From: Lachancea mirantina
Taxonomy: Eukaryota; Ascomycota; Saccharomycetes; Saccharomycetales; Saccharomycetaceae
DNA: 64,000 nt
Direction of reading: 5' to 3'
Assembly (NCBI GenBank): GCA_900074745.1
Contig: LT598468.1
Coordinates: forward strand, 434,001 to 498,000
The notes under the pieces: generated by a model
The model's input: the letters and a program-made list of their open reading frames with translations, nothing else
What the model was told of the DNA's origin: nothing
Database searches by the model: none
Translations under genes and position numbers: made by a program
In this document: positions 17,507 through 30,400 of the stretch, piece after piece
Layout: every line of letters begins with the position of its first letter
Position numbering within the stretch: the stretch's first letter is position 1

Positions 17507-19300
17507 TCATTTGTCTTTCTGCAGCTTGGCATTTGCTTTAGCAATTTGCTTCTTCTTCTTCTTCAACTGTTCAACTTTCTCATCCTTCAAATTGTTGGAG
17601 TGCTTCATCTTTTTGTAAAGCTTTCTTTGTTTGTTGGTCATCATAATGCGCTTCAACTCATTCTCTTCCTTCACATCGTCGATCTTTCTCTTCTTCTCGA
17701 CAGGCTTCTTATGAATTTCCTTAGCGTCAGAGAATTGAATTCCCTTCGCCTCTAGCTCTAGCTCCTTTTGAGCTTGCAAGGAGTCATCCTCTTCATCGTC
17801 GTCAGCAACTTCTGGAAAAGGCTCTTCCACCTCTTCAGCTTCACTTCCGTTGTCAGATTCCGAAACTTTTTCGTCAACCTCTTCGTCATCCGTCTCAGCG
17901 GTTTCTTCATCGTGGGCCGTTGGGTCGTAGCCACTTGCATCTCCCCATGGCGACAGATGAGGTGGTAGAGGCTCTCCTGGCATGTATTTATTAGCAGACA
18001 CTAACTCAACCTTGTTAATGGAATCAAAAACCCATTGAGGCTGTATGTAAGTTCTGTGGGCCACTTTGTTCTTCAAGACCGGTCTATCAACAATTTGATG
18101 TGTAATGTTAGTCAAGTCGATCCCGTTTTTCGAGTCGAGTCGATCAAGCGCCGCCTCGCAGATAGCGGATCCACCACAGGATAAAATCAAAAACTCTAGG
18201 ACATCAACGGGTACTTCACGAGAAATAAAGAAGACGAAGTCAGAAAATAAAGTCGACACAGGTGACGCATAGTTGCTAGGTTGTGCTAAAATATCACCCT
18301 TGTTCTTACTAGTATCTTCGAAGGCGTCAAGCTCATCTTTAGCGACCTCTTCATCCGCTTCGCTATCGAAACCCTCTTTGAGCTCTTCAGCTTTCTCCGC
18401 GTCAGCGTCGAGAGCGGATGTAAGAGTGCTTTTGTCCAAAGTCATGGTCTCTTTGGAGTTCGAAGAAGGCATTGGCTGGCTGAAAGTCTGGTCGTTGCTG
18501 TTACTCTCAAGGACGTACGCACTCAACCCGCTGATGATTCTATCCTTGGAAAGATCTAACTTAGGAGGATACGTGAGTCCCGCATCTGTGTACAGTTTGT
18601 AAAGGACGAAATGCATCAGAGTCGAATAAAATTCGAGGAAAGTCAGCATAATTCTGAAATCCACGTCACTGGGCACATTCTCGGGAAATCTGTAAGGAAC
18701 AAGCCATCTTACGTCTTCGCCTCGCACAGATGCCTGGTAATAAACACCTTTGATCGAAACAAATACTTTACGCACCAATCTCTCACGCGCAACGTAGGCA
18801 AGCCATTGGTTACAAATGGCTTGTGCATCTTTCGTCACACGCGCAGAAACGTGGTCCGAAGCTGGCAAATTGGCGAAAAGAAACAGCATGTTCAACGCAT
18901 CATCAATATCACGCAGAGCGTCTCCAAAACTGGGGTACCTTTCCTTTATAATGTGGTCCAGCTTGTAGTTGGACTTATTGTCTTCCAATCTTTTGGCAGC
19001 AGAGACTTCACCTCTGCCAAGTGCTTTTGTCAATTTCTTCGAAAACGTCTTGTGTTCTCTAAATTTCTCAAGTACGGGTTCATGCATCAAATATTGAACA
19101 TCCTTGGAGTAATAGAATGTCGTAGGCGCCGTCGAACCTTTATTGGCCTTTTTCTTGTTCTTTGGCTCTCTTGGGTAAATGCCTTTAAAGATACATAACC
19201 GACGGAAATCGGCCAGCGAAACTTGCAGTTTTCTCACGGCCTGCGAACGTGTTATGAAATTGCGCGCATTGCCACTTGTGTGTCTCTTCTTAATTCTCAT
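17507..19300 (-). CDS. NOP7: NOP7 (pescadillo), 60S ribosome biogenesis factor
   Basis: 597 aa (Sc 605). It forms the nucleolar PeBoW-type complex with Erb1 and Ytm1, needed to process 27S pre-rRNA to 25S and 5.8S. Seen: the highly conserved pescadillo N-terminal domain ([20 protein letters not shown] and [14 protein letters not shown]), a BRCT domain at about 342-440 containing the Gly-Gly and Trp landmarks (ILSCGG, QWVFDSI), an acidic segment at about 460-520, and a lysine-rich C-terminal coiled tail with nuclear localisation character. Start at 19298-19300 follows the conserved [12 protein letters not shown]. Neighbours SRB5 and GTF1 match Sc. Confidence 0.97.
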   Translation of the reverse strand: MRIKKRHTSGNARNFITRSQAVRKLQVSLADFRRLCIFKGIYPREPKNKKKANKGSTAPTTFYYSKDVQYLMHEPVLEKFREHKTFSKKLTKALGRGEVSAAKRLEDNKSNYKLDHIIKERYPSFGDALRDIDDALNMLFLFANLPASDHVSARVTKDAQAICNQWLAYVARERLVRKVFVSIKGVYYQASVRGEDVRWLVPYRFPENVPSDVDFRIMLTFLEFYSTLMHFVLYKLYTDAGLTYPPKLDLSKDRIISGLSAYVLESNSNDQTFSQPMPSSNSKETMTLDKSTLTSALDADAEKAEELKEGFDSEADEEVAKDELDAFEDTSKNKGDILAQPSNYASPVSTLFSDFVFFISREVPVDVLEFLILSCGGSAICEAALDRLDSKNGIDLTNITHQIVDRPVLKNKVAHRTYIQPQWVFDSINKVELVSANKYMPGEPLPPHLSPWGDASGYDPTAHDEETAETDDEEVDEKVSESDNGSEAEEVEEPFPEVADDDEEDDSLQAQKELELEAKGIQFSDAKEIHKKPVEKKRKIDDVKEENELKRIMMTNKQRKLYKKMKHSNNLKDEKVEQLKKKKKQIAKANAKLQKDK

Positions 19301-19511
19301 AGTCTCGACTTAATTCGCCTTCCTTCACCTGTATTTGTTAGTAAATCGAACTCATCTCATCGCATCGCTCTAAAATTTTTCACTTTTAGAAGTTGAGAAA
19401 AAGGAAAACCCGAGGAGGATAGTCATTTTTGACGGATGATTGTTATCAACACTGGGTCGATAAATCAACCTGATAACAATCAACAACAAAGGTGGGAGGT
19501 TTGATGCTAAG

Positions 19512-20051
19512 ATGACGGCATTTAAACTCATGAGAGCTTCTAGAAAAGGCTTCCAAATGATTAGGAGTTTTAAAATCGACTCAGTGCGTCTTTTCAGCAT
19601 TAAAGTCGGACCAAAATTGGATAACTTGGAAGATGTGAAAAACAGCTTTGCCTATCCAACATGGGACATTAAACAGTATATTGCAAGCGGAGAGGACATA
19701 GAAAGACAGAAGCCCAGTGAGGAAGTCATCACAAAGCTTTTAAAGTTGTCGGGGTTGCCCTTGCAAAATCTCGATGAGTTTAGAGAGAAGTTAGGCGAGC
19801 AATTGGCATTTTTGAACAAGCTTCACGGTGTGGAGGTTGAGGAGGACGTTGACGCAAGCCACGCGAGGCTCGTAGAAAGATGTACTGAGCCGATTGGGTT
19901 TGGCAGTCTTGTTCAGAAACTAGAAGTGGAACAGAAAAAGGACGTCAATTTGGGAGAAATTAGTGGGTCATGGAACTGCGTGGGTAACGCAGATATAGAA
20001 AAAGATGGATTCTTTGTACTCAGAAATGAGAGTGCGAAGAATTCAGGCTGA
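19512..20051 (+). CDS. GTF1: GTF1 (GatF), subunit of mitochondrial Glu-tRNA(Gln) amidotransferase
   Basis: 179 aa (Sc 183). The GatFAB complex turns Glu-tRNA(Gln) into Gln-tRNA(Gln) in mitochondria; GatF is the fungus-specific subunit that stabilises it. The N-terminus (MTAFKLMRASRKGFQMIRSF) is basic and free of acidic residues, a likely mitochondrial presequence. The middle shows the conserved SFAYPTWDIKQYI and LKLSGLPL segments. It lies between NOP7 and PCP1, as YGR102C does in Sc. Its stop codon ends 2 bp before the PCP1 stop on the other strand. Confidence 0.93.
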   Translation: MTAFKLMRASRKGFQMIRSFKIDSVRLFSIKVGPKLDNLEDVKNSFAYPTWDIKQYIASGEDIERQKPSEEVITKLLKLSGLPLQNLDEFREKLGEQLAFLNKLHGVEVEEDVDASHARLVERCTEPIGFGSLVQKLEVEQKKDVNLGEISGSWNCVGNADIEKDGFFVLRNESAKNSG

Positions 20052-20053
20052 TA

Positions 20054-21079
20054 TCAGAAGAGTGAAAAAGTTCTCATCCGTTTAGCTCTTTCGCGTTTGA
20101 TCTTCTCACTTATGAGCCATCCATACAAAATTCCGAGAACCGATCCGCCCAAATGAGCCGCGTAGTCAAAGGAACCCCAACGAAGCACACAACCTGCCAT
20201 ATTCCAAGCCATGAGCCCCAAAAAGGAAAGCCAGGCGCCACCCGGTATCGGGAATACGAATAGCATTATTTTAGCATGAGGAATTAAGTATGAAAAACAA
20301 CCAAATAATCCGAACAACGCACCACTTGCGCCCAAGCTTGGTGCCATCATCGAAATTTTCGCGATACGTGGGAACCACAGGGAAAAGAGAGAGCCCGCTA
20401 TGGCGCTATTCAGATAGAGCGAAAAAAAATTGGCAGGTCCAATCAAAGTAGCCAAGGAAGTGCCGAAAGACCATAGCGCCAACATATTCATACCCAAATG
20501 CCACACTTCTTGATGCGAAAATGCACTACCAATCAACGACCATTTGCTGGCGGAGCTACCTTTTTCCAAAAGCATGTACCGTTGTAAGAATCGCCAGTAC
20601 TTCGGAACATGCCACAGTCCGAACACAACGCAGTTGATACCTAAAATACCATACACAAGATGCGTGGGATGGCTCTTGAAATACGTAAAAGGGGGAACAT
20701 GGTCGAACAATGAAGGTGTGACGAAAAAAGTGGCACCCATAATGCCAAGACCAAACAACGTAAGATTTCTGAGACTATTGTTCGGTTGTTCTCTATCTTG
20801 TCCAAACTGCTGAAATCTATTCAATCTTGCATATCTCGTATCACTCCCGTTGTTCATTGACCTCCGCAAAAATGAACTCGCTCTGCTTATTGAGAATCTT
20901 CTCAATTGTACGGGTGATCCCGCTAGACTTGATAAATGGTTTTTGCCCATGAATCTTACACTAGAGGGAGAGGGTTTACCCAGAATGAACAGAGAACCAT
21001 CATTTACCTTGGCAAAGAGCTGGATTCGGCCTTCTAAGCTTCTTGACCAAAGAGAACAGCGCGACATGAAACTCATCAT
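20054..21079 (-). CDS. PCP1: PCP1, mitochondrial rhomboid protease
   Basis: 341 aa (Sc 346). An inner-membrane serine protease that matures Mgm1 (and Ccp1) and so controls mitochondrial fusion and inheritance. Seen: a basic, serine-rich presequence (about 1-70), a separate transmembrane segment near 108-121, then a six-helix rhomboid core with the catalytic Ser252 in GASGALFG and His309 in AAHLGGSVLG; the WHLGMNMLALWSFG helix carries the conserved HxxxN. The catalytic dyad is complete. Two ATGs (21079 and 21076) open the frame in tandem. Convergent with GTF1 with essentially no spacer. Confidence 0.96.
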   Translation of the reverse strand: MMSFMSRCSLWSRSLEGRIQLFAKVNDGSLFILGKPSPSSVRFMGKNHLSSLAGSPVQLRRFSISRASSFLRRSMNNGSDTRYARLNRFQQFGQDREQPNNSLRNLTLFGLGIMGATFFVTPSLFDHVPPFTYFKSHPTHLVYGILGINCVVFGLWHVPKYWRFLQRYMLLEKGSSASKWSLIGSAFSHQEVWHLGMNMLALWSFGTSLATLIGPANFFSLYLNSAIAGSLFSLWFPRIAKISMMAPSLGASGALFGLFGCFSYLIPHAKIMLFVFPIPGGAWLSFLGLMAWNMAGCVLRWGSFDYAAHLGGSVLGILYGWLISEKIKRERAKRMRTFSLF

Positions 21080-21373
21080 TAAATAAGTTTGGCAATCTCG
21101 GTTTTTACTTGAAACTGTTCAGCACTTCAGTTTTCATTTTCATGTAGATATATCCTGCACTTCAGTTTATCATTATAACGAAATATAGATACTTGAAATC
21201 AATCAAAAGCTTCTCCCAACCAAGTAAGCGTAGCAAGCCCTTAAATATGCATCAAGCACTTAGATTTTAAGGTTTAATACCAAAGATCATCTCTTCTTGT
21301 ATATGTAGCGCCTCGACATCACTAAATATAACAATTCTTTCCTAAAATAACCCGAATAAAACTTCATTGACGT

Positions 21374-24205
21374 TTAGACAGTCTCAAAGTCAATCAAGTT
21401 TTCTTCCTTTTCTTGAAAGCTTTTTGTTGAAGTTGAACCCTCTATACTGCGTCGCATAACTGATTTACTTCCTTCATTCTCGATTTCTAATCCCAGGATA
21501 TCAGATTTCAATAAATCAGCGTGCTCTTCGTTTTGATCGTCAAGGAAATCGTCTATGTCATCGCGGCCATGTGAGCTTTCTCCAGAGATTTCTGACGTAC
21601 CACTTGTCCTTGTTGCAACAGAATCAACACGGCGGCGCACTTGGTTGGCGACTCTTCTGCCATCGGCAAGTAAACCATCAAACATGCTTCTCAAAGCAGT
21701 GCCGTGCGTCTCTGACGTACAGACAAGATCACTCACGTGAATAGACTCGCGCAGCGTAGAAGCGAAAAACAGTTCGTAAGTCTCCTCTGCCAAAATAATC
21801 ATTCTGAAGGTGGCCAAATCTAGTACCATTGGGTGGATGGGGTCTAAAGCTGCATTTGCCTTTAACGAATCCCACTGTTTCTTCTTCGTATCACTGCCGG
21901 CTTCTTCTGAATCTGATAAATCTAGCAAATCTATGTCGCCTGCAAGGTCCAAGGGTCGCGCGTATTCGAAGCACCGTTGAAGGAAGCTACTCGCGGCTTT
22001 CAGATATCTTTCTGCCTGCTCGGACCTATACTTTTCTTCGTCTATCTCGACTCCAGAGGGCAATTCGATAGTGTCTAAATTGCTCTCGACTTTTCCGCCC
22101 GATTCTATCAGGGAATCTGCGATATCGTCTTCTATCCTACTTTGCGTGATCTTATCAACGTACCTGCCATTTCTCCATGCTTCAGTCAAAAAAAGAAGTC
22201 CCTCGGAAAGTTGGAGGATATCCTCACGCTGGAGTTCTCCCTTTTTATCAACATCGTAAAGGGCAAAATAATTGTTTATCGATACCATCAAGTCCTCAGA
22301 TAATAAAGAATCTAGTCCAGCAAGAACGTCATTGAGACTCAAATCACCCAACTTGGAAGTATCCCAATAGTTAAAAAGCTTTTTGAGAAATTGCCTTTTT
22401 TGCTTACGGAATCCAGGCATATCGTCACTTTCGCAATATTTGCACCAATCACAGATTCTTGCCAGAAATTGGCAAAATGCTGCAAATTCCATTCGAGACT
22501 TTTCGGTATCTTTGCTGCCTTTTTCGGTTTCAATACATTGGTAAAAGGCGTCATATAGGTTAGAAATGTCGTTCGCCGAAAGATTTCTCACCGATGTTAT
22601 ATTTCGCAGCTGCGTTCTTTTTGCGAAGGATTCGATGTTATGCATAATATCTTTTCGATGTTTATTGCGCTCTCGCTCAACCATAGCTCCAGTTATAATA
22701 TCAAACTCCTTGAAGGCGACAACCAATAACTCCTGAAATCTGTTGATTTGTTTGTACCTGGTGTCACTTGAATCCGGGTGAGCGCTATCTTCGAGAGTCT
22801 GAAAGTAGCTCTTCAAGATTGCAATGAACATTCCGTCATCATCTGCCTCCAACAGATCTTCTCCATTGACTTTCAATACGCCAAGAGCAACCTGGAATAA
22901 GGTAACAGGTCCGTTGACCAGGAATATATCCATTATTCGAAAAGCATACGGCAGGGGCATCGCTGTGAAAAAGAGAGATAAAAACCAGGGTAGGGATATT
23001 ATTGATAGCTGAATGTCATTTCTGTTGATGTGATCCCACAAAACGGGCATCTTGCTCTCAACGAAGGATTCGAATACCTTTTGATCGAGAAGGGTTCCGT
23101 ACATTGTTTTTGAGTAGTAACCTTGGATGTAATTATCGCATAGGCATGATAGACACCAGAAAGCTTGCTCCTCTGTCATGAAAATCAACAAGGCAGCAAC
23201 CAAAATGTTCATTGCTTGGCAATATCCTATTTCAGGATTTTTCCAAGAATAAGCAGTAAGAACATTGCGCAGTCGTTTTATACCTTCTTCGTCATGATAA
23301 GCTGAGTACTCAGGCAAAGATCTATTTAGATCTTTTTCGATCTCCTCGATGGCCAACGAGAGCTTTCCCTTGTTTTCTTCTAAAATATTAGCATAATAGC
23401 CCGGATTCTGAAATCTCGAGTAAATTGACCCGCAGCACAATTCCCATATTTCACCACGCAATCTGTTCGGAACACCTACTCTAATAAGCTTTTGGAAAAA
23501 GTGATTTTTGACTAAGGTCAAGTTTTTGCCGTTTTCTCGAAAATAATCAAACCATAGCTTCAATTTAGGCCTCTCTTTCGAAATATTCGGGTTTCCTGGA
23601 TATTTGTATATTTGACCTAAGCCCGCTGGTGGTGGTGTCACATTTGGCCGTTTTTCGATATTCTTTGAGATCAAATATTCGGAATAACAGGAGTCCAAAA
23701 AAGGCATTAACAATTTCGTTTGAGGAATGTTGCTCGAAAGTTGCGTTTTTAATGCCTGGCTGAATTCTTGAGAATTGTGTCGTAACCCAATAAATTGTAC
23801 GATAATTCTTGTTCCTGAATACAAAGTAATGGTCAAAGATAAAGCATGTGCACTCGTAGACGATCTCTCCACCCGTCTAATGCAACTAATATTGAGGATT
23901 AAAACACATGATGTCTTGTCAAAAGAGTCTCTAAAGACTAGGTAATGCGGCGAAAGAAAAATTCTCCCGGAGAAAACGTAAGCCAAACCATCCTTCTTTT
24001 GTGAATCTTCACGGTTCAGATCATTGTGTTTGCTAAAGTAAGATAAATCTGCGTTGATATCGGCAATGATGCATTCTTCTTCAGGGAGATGATACTCTTT
24101 TCTGAATTTTTCATCCCGCGTTAACGCCGGAGAAACATTATCGCTCAATTTATCTAGGAAGCTCACAGAAGCCGCCTTCTGTCTAATTGTGTCGAATAAC
24201 GACAT
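21374..24205 (-). CDS. MDR1: MDR1 (GYP2), TBC-domain Rab GTPase-activating protein
   Basis: 943 aa (Sc 950). It stimulates GTP hydrolysis by Rab proteins (Ypt6 and others in Sc). Order seen: a GRAM-like domain (about 45-150), a TBC domain (about 240-460) with the arginine-finger motif IEKDLNR near 290 and the glutamine-finger motif YCQ near 328, and a segment around 610-670 with an EF-hand-like loop ([12 protein letters not shown]). The C-terminal 250 residues are acidic and serine-rich. No signal or membrane segment. Neighbour PCP1 matches Sc YGR101W-YGR100W. The name MDR1 here is the Sc name and has nothing to do with drug pumps. Confidence 0.95.
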   Translation of the reverse strand: MSLFDTIRQKAASVSFLDKLSDNVSPALTRDEKFRKEYHLPEEECIIADINADLSYFSKHNDLNREDSQKKDGLAYVFSGRIFLSPHYLVFRDSFDKTSCVLILNISCIRRVERSSTSAHALSLTITLYSGTRIIVQFIGLRHNSQEFSQALKTQLSSNIPQTKLLMPFLDSCYSEYLISKNIEKRPNVTPPPAGLGQIYKYPGNPNISKERPKLKLWFDYFRENGKNLTLVKNHFFQKLIRVGVPNRLRGEIWELCCGSIYSRFQNPGYYANILEENKGKLSLAIEEIEKDLNRSLPEYSAYHDEEGIKRLRNVLTAYSWKNPEIGYCQAMNILVAALLIFMTEEQAFWCLSCLCDNYIQGYYSKTMYGTLLDQKVFESFVESKMPVLWDHINRNDIQLSIISLPWFLSLFFTAMPLPYAFRIMDIFLVNGPVTLFQVALGVLKVNGEDLLEADDDGMFIAILKSYFQTLEDSAHPDSSDTRYKQINRFQELLVVAFKEFDIITGAMVERERNKHRKDIMHNIESFAKRTQLRNITSVRNLSANDISNLYDAFYQCIETEKGSKDTEKSRMEFAAFCQFLARICDWCKYCESDDMPGFRKQKRQFLKKLFNYWDTSKLGDLSLNDVLAGLDSLLSEDLMVSINNYFALYDVDKKGELQREDILQLSEGLLFLTEAWRNGRYVDKITQSRIEDDIADSLIESGGKVESNLDTIELPSGVEIDEEKYRSEQAERYLKAASSFLQRCFEYARPLDLAGDIDLLDLSDSEEAGSDTKKKQWDSLKANAALDPIHPMVLDLATFRMIILAEETYELFFASTLRESIHVSDLVCTSETHGTALRSMFDGLLADGRRVANQVRRRVDSVATRTSGTSEISGESSHGRDDIDDFLDDQNEEHADLLKSDILGLEIENEGSKSVMRRSIEGSTSTKSFQEKEENLIDFETV

Positions 24206-24445
24206 TAGTGCTGGAAGTCGAGCTTTGATTCGCTTTTCAGTGGGACGAAATGTGGTCTTCTATGGATCGATAGTTTCGTCCCCTTCCATCATCGAAGTCA
24301 CTCGACGACTAGTAATTATTGACGAAATGTTGATCATAAGCACTATAAGATGTTATAGAGATATCATTACAGCTAATTTGGCTTAAGGATATATCGCCTT
24401 AACTCAGACTTATATGTCGTTAATTCGTTAAAACATAAGTGTAGT

Positions 24446-27400
24446 TCAGTTAGACTCCGGGTAGAATTTTTCGACTTCGCTAGTAGGTATCTCGTCAAGA
24501 GCCACACTCTGATTATTACTTGTTCTCGACTCAGATGGGAAAACGAAATCATTGTTTGAAGGATTCTGAGATCTGAAACTTTCAGTTCTGGCAAGAGATG
24601 ATATCGGTTCAAGTGAATTATATCTCTTTTCCTTTTTGTGTGGTATGAATTTGTTGCCAATAATATTACCCATGTGTTGAACGACCACTTTTATAATATC
24701 TCTTTTTAACGTGGCAAGAAACTCGGCCCTACACCATAGTTTGTTTGAATATTTCATCGTTGGGACTTTGACCTTGAGATTTTCGACGTTGGTTATCAGG
24801 CTTTTCGATCCACGATAACTGATTAATAACGTCACGCTTTGTATAACCACAGTCTTGACGTTGAAAAATTGGGTAGACCTCGTAACCATTTCGTTAAGAT
24901 CATTTTCGGACGTCAAAACAGCTGCCCCAGGAGATGAAAGCCTACCTTGCAAAATGGCGCTTGAAAAATTCGAGGGTAGTATTTCGGCGAGTCCGTCTGA
25001 CACCAGAGATGATGAGACCGAGGAGTGCCGAGACATATCACGGGACACTAACTCTGGGATAGGAGAGCGATTATCGCTGTCAGAAGTTAGTGGAATAATA
25101 TTTGACGGTTTCGCATTCTTTGACAATTGTGGAGAGTGTGGAATGTCGGGGAACAGATAGTCAACTAACTTGGCAGATGTCTTATGGTCCATTTTGAATT
25201 TTAGAGGCTGTAAAATAGCAACTAATTCTTCAAGATTCGGAATACCCCCCACTGGCACTCCCATGGCCCACAGTATTTCGATGGATGCTTTAGTTTCATC
25301 ATATTTTGAGAATTCGGTATAAGGAGCCAACAATTCGCGGTAAACTGGATCTTTCTGAAGATTAAAGCACCTTAACGTAGAAATCTTCAGTTTATTGCTG
25401 TTTGAGCCATCCAAACCTTGTGAGCGAACAAATGATGACGGTCCGAGCTCGAAGATAAGAAACTCCTTCTTGTGGGCATCGTACAGCCGCCAAACCAATT
25501 CATCCGCTCGAATCTGCCAAGTGACCTTATCTTGGACGGCACCCTTACTGCTAAAACGCTTACAGTCATCGTAGTTCTTTTTTATTGCCGTCATGAGTAA
25601 CTCAAGCTCTATCACGCTCATTTGTGCTTCAACAGCAATTTCTTGTGCAGCTTGTTTGTAACTTTGCGGATCATAAATCTTCAAATAGCCCCTCATCCTG
25701 TATAGCTCTCTAATCTTCTGTTGTAAACGAATAACAATGGATGCTTCCAGCTTATCTAGATTCTCTTTAACTTCGTCGGCCAGTAGAATTCTCGACAATT
25801 TATCAACCTTTCTATCATATTTCGAAGCAAACGATGCCAAGTCGGTTGCTATTGCGTAGACGGCTGAATACTGCTGAGAGTTGGATTTGAAAACAACGTT
25901 AGGAAACCCAACCTTAAGCCGTGACTCGTTGCTCTGAAATTGACTGCTTTTGCTGAAGAATAAAGAATTTGGCCTGGTGAATGTCAAAACCATGTCATTC
26001 CTTTCCAAAAAGACAAATTCTCCCAGCGTCTCGCAATTGTAGCACATCTCCATCGGTAACCAAGGGGGCCAAAATGATGAATTCGAGTCCAAACCATAAC
26101 CGTTAACATGAAATCCTAAGCCGTTCTTTTTAACTATCTCTTGTTTGTCGAATATCAGGAATCGAGCCTCATTGAGAATCGTGCATATCCTTGTTTCCAC
26201 CAGCGTGTTAACATCTAATGGAACGAGCTGGCCAGATCGATTGAATACCTGATTGACATCAATGATGCTGACTTCGATATCTCGCGCAGTAACTACGACA
26301 GCTTTTTCCTGCTCGAGAATCGACGTCATCTGAATTTGAGGAGAGAGAAGTTTAATCTGATAGTTGTCAAAGGCTTCGAGTCCATCTTCTGGAACTTCTC
26401 GGATGATCTCATTATACCTTTCCATTAACTCCTTGCTCGTTATGAAATCCTCAATTGTAAAAAAGACAGAGTCCTCAATAGGTCCAGGAGTATCCCATTT
26501 CCCACTTTTCAAAAGCTCATCCAGCAGTGAGACTGCCTTGTGAGTTTGGAAAAATGATGATCTTTTGGTATGAAAGACATTTGACGCATAATTCATCAAA
26601 AGATCTCTCGTTCTATTGTTAATCTTCAAAAATGGGTTGTGAATGATGAACTTATTATCAAAGCTCGATTTCACGAATGCGCTCGAGACCTTCTTCATTG
26701 ATGTAAAAGATTGAATCGTTGGTGTTCTTGCAAGTTCAGAACTATTTCCTGTGGTAGTTTGAACGCATTTCTCAAACCCAGATGGCAGACTTTCTATGTC
26801 ATCCAGCACTAGTGTACTACTTGGTAGTTTGGATATCTCTAAATCCTTCAAAACTCGATGTATCACATGCAATCTATGACCAAAATCATGCAGCTCCTCC
26901 TTTAAGCGAATTTTGGTTGAATGTGGCACGTCATTTCTTTCCAAATTTTTCTTAATGCTCTCCATTTTAGTCTCGATCTCCACTGCGCGACTGTGCGCCA
27001 GATGTTCTTGCGTTTTCTCAGGCCCGTTGTGTCCTAACATGCAATCATGGGACCTTTCCTCGCCGAAGGGATAATCTAAATCATCGCCCTCATCGTTTCG
27101 ATGACGCAAGTACGATATTCTGGGAGAAAACAAAAGGGGTGTTGATTTGAAAGTCAGCGGCGTGGATGACTCCAAGAATACTTGATTAAGGTCGCAATAA
27201 TCTCTGAAGTCATACCAAGTTCCTACGCCGTCATCGCTGGCAGGAGAGTCTGCAGATGTTTCGCCTCCAGAAAACCCACCGAATAATTTGGCTTCCCTCA
27301 CACCTAAGTTTTTTGCTAAAATACCCTCCACCGATTCCTGATTGAAAACTGCACTAATACACCTGACATCGGCATTTAAGCAGTCAACCTCGCCCTCATT

Positions 27401-30400
27401 TTGTCTAAATTTCCATACTGTTCTTGAATTTCCTAGAACTTTATCAGCGTGAATCAATCTAACCCTTTTCTGGTGCAAATCGATCTTAAGTGAGTCAACT
27501 TTACCTTTGAGGCCAGTGAAGGCCACGTTATTCTTTCCAGTGCTATCGGAATTGGAATCGGCGTGTCCATATACATGTGAAAACGTTAGAGGCGCCAGAA
27601 ACAGTTGATATTTCACAGTAAATAGCGCTCGAGAAAACTTCTTCGGATTTTGAACCAGATCAGGAAATAAGGAGCCTTGACGAATGGGGCCAGATGTGTA
27701 AGCACTAAACAGTCCCCACCAGGTCAAAAAATGCGCCATTGTGTGAGGTGCCAAAAAAATTTGATTCGCGGTTGATGATGATTCATTTGAGTAAACTCCG
27801 AAAGACATGTGAATGAAATCACTTCTAAATCCTCGATAAGAATCGTGAGTCTTTTTATCCGGGACGAAAAGCGGATTACAAAGATCAACTTCATAGTGAG
27901 GACGAAATTTAGAGTCTCGCTTTTCTTCACCGGCTCTCTTCAGGCTTCCTTGCTCGAATATTAGACCCATTTTCCAAACCACAGCACCAGTAAGATCCAT
28001 AATGGTTTTATCAATCTTTCGAATATCCGTAAAGTCTCTGATGCCCAATTTGAAGTTTTTGGACGTAATTTTAAGGAATTCGCACGGATTATCTGATTCG
28101 TGAATAGACAGCACTGTATCTCCGCTCCAACAAAAAGAAAGCCCCGCCCCTTCGTCTGTTATACTATAAGGATCATGGGAACCTTTGATGTTTAAATGCA
28201 TTTCACTATCGGTTGCCCATTTGAACACCAATCTACCATGAATGAACAGCCGGAATTTATCCCAAAATCCTAATTTTTCAGAAGGATCCAGTGGCGGCTT
28301 TGTCAAATAATCAAACCACGCCATCACAGACTGATATCCTGGCTGAAGAGATTTGCCCCACGTGATATTAGTCGGGACCGACGAATTAACCGAGCACACT
28401 AGATTCATATAGGTTTTCAAAGGGTTAATGGTGCGAACGATGTTGGCTCCATAAATTGAATCAGTACAATGGGCTTGAGAATCTGACATGGGCACAAATG
28501 GGACATAAATCGATCGCTTTGAGATCAAAGATGGCATCTTTTCTGCGAAAACTAAATCACCAACTATGGATGTATTCGGAAAGGAAAGAATAGGTAAAGG
28601 ATAATCTCGCAGCAAAAATGTCCAATTTTTTGTCTCTAGGTTCACTTTCATGGGACATAAAAATGTGTAGCATGTGGATTGTGGTATTCCTTTTCCGAAG
28701 TCAAACAGAAACTGCGAGGAGCTCTCGAGAGGAAACGATGGTGGACCTAAGGTCAAAGCTAAATTTTCAACCTTTACCTTAAAAACTGTACAGTGGATTT
28801 TTTCGGAGACAAGATATTCTTTCTCACCTGCTTGCAAGGATTTCGATACGGAAGCTCGTTTGCCCTGGAAGAGAAGTTTGGCCTTGCGAAAACGATTGAT
28901 CCATGAGGTAGAAATATTTTTGAGGAGCTTTTCCTTTTGAAGGTCGAATTGGTGTTGCGTGCCAGTGCCTCCCAACTCACCGTTCTCGAAAATTTCATAA
29001 GTATCATGTTCTGTAAAACGTGGCTGGTGTTCATTTAACAAAGCAATCTTTTCAAGCCGATCCCTTTGCTCCAAAACACCGACCTTGTAGATGAGGCCAA
29101 GCTCTTGCTCGAATATATCTTCTTCGACATTTAGCAGAAGAAGTTCAGATTCGACTCTTATGTTAGGAAGTTTCTTGGGATTTTCACTAACTGGCTCAAG
29201 TTTTTTGAATTGAGATAAATCCATGTATGCCATCCTGATTTGTTTTAACGCCTTTACCATAGTGACTATGTTGTCAAAAACTCGGTATAAACGAAGATGA
29301 TACTCCGTTTTGAAGCAAATGAAAGACGACTTTATTATAAGATCAAAGTCATTTAAACTTTGTGGTCGGCCGAAACTTAAGTCGCCTACTGTTAATAATG
29401 GAACCATTGTGCTTTTTCCTTTGGAGTATACCGACTCTATGAGTAGTTTGAGTTTTCTGAGGCAAATTTCTTTCTCTCCAGGTTTGAACGTTATATCTTG
29501 AAGACAGATCAACATCTTGGTTTCTTGTGGAAGCTCAACATCAATAACAATACTGTTAAGTTTTAAACCGAAATTATGCAGAAGCCCGCTTTCTTTACGG
29601 GGACGGTTTGAAGACGCGTCTTTGTCACTTTTTGGAAAATACCGGTTCGCGATACTTTTCATGTAAAAGAAGAGCCACATGGCATTTACATCAAACTTCA
29701 ACGATGATGTAGGGAGAGTCACTGATATACCGCCTTTGTCGGATATGAGAATGTTCCTGAAAGAGCCTAATTCATCCCACATCATTACTTCGCTTGCGTT
29801 TTCTAGCAAACGGTAAAGTGTGAAATTACCAACCTCCGCTCTCTTGCCGTCTGAATCGGAACGCAACAGTGCTTCTCTCACTAAAATGCCAACCCCTCGG
29901 GCCCTATCTGTTAAGTTTTTACCACCTTCCTTTACGTCGCAAAGCTCTGGTGGCAAATGATGTTTCGCAACAAATGTGAAATGCGCATCTTTTAAACGCA
30001 TTTTGATTAAATATTCAATCGCCCCTGTCTTTTGGGCACCCCTTGGTTGAGGGGGGCTTTTGATCAAATGCCAGAAACGAGCCCAGTTTTTAATAGAGGC
30101 ATGCAGATCCGTTAATGCATCCAGATCCTCGAAAGAGAATTTTAGTTCTCGTAAAGTGGTTGTTAGAAGTTGGGGACTGGCCTTTAAGTCTTGATTGAAA
30201 AACTCCCATTTATTAAATCTTATTAGAGGCTGTTTTTTTAGCTTCAAAGGTGAAGTTTCATCGAATCGATAATGTGACAAATCGAATTGGTCGATCTTTA
30301 GGAAATTGTCTGAATGACTTTTGGAAACAAGGAAGCTCTTGGGGCAAAACTTCTCATATGAAGAGTTAGGAAAGGATTGGAGGCCATTTTGAAGGAATGA

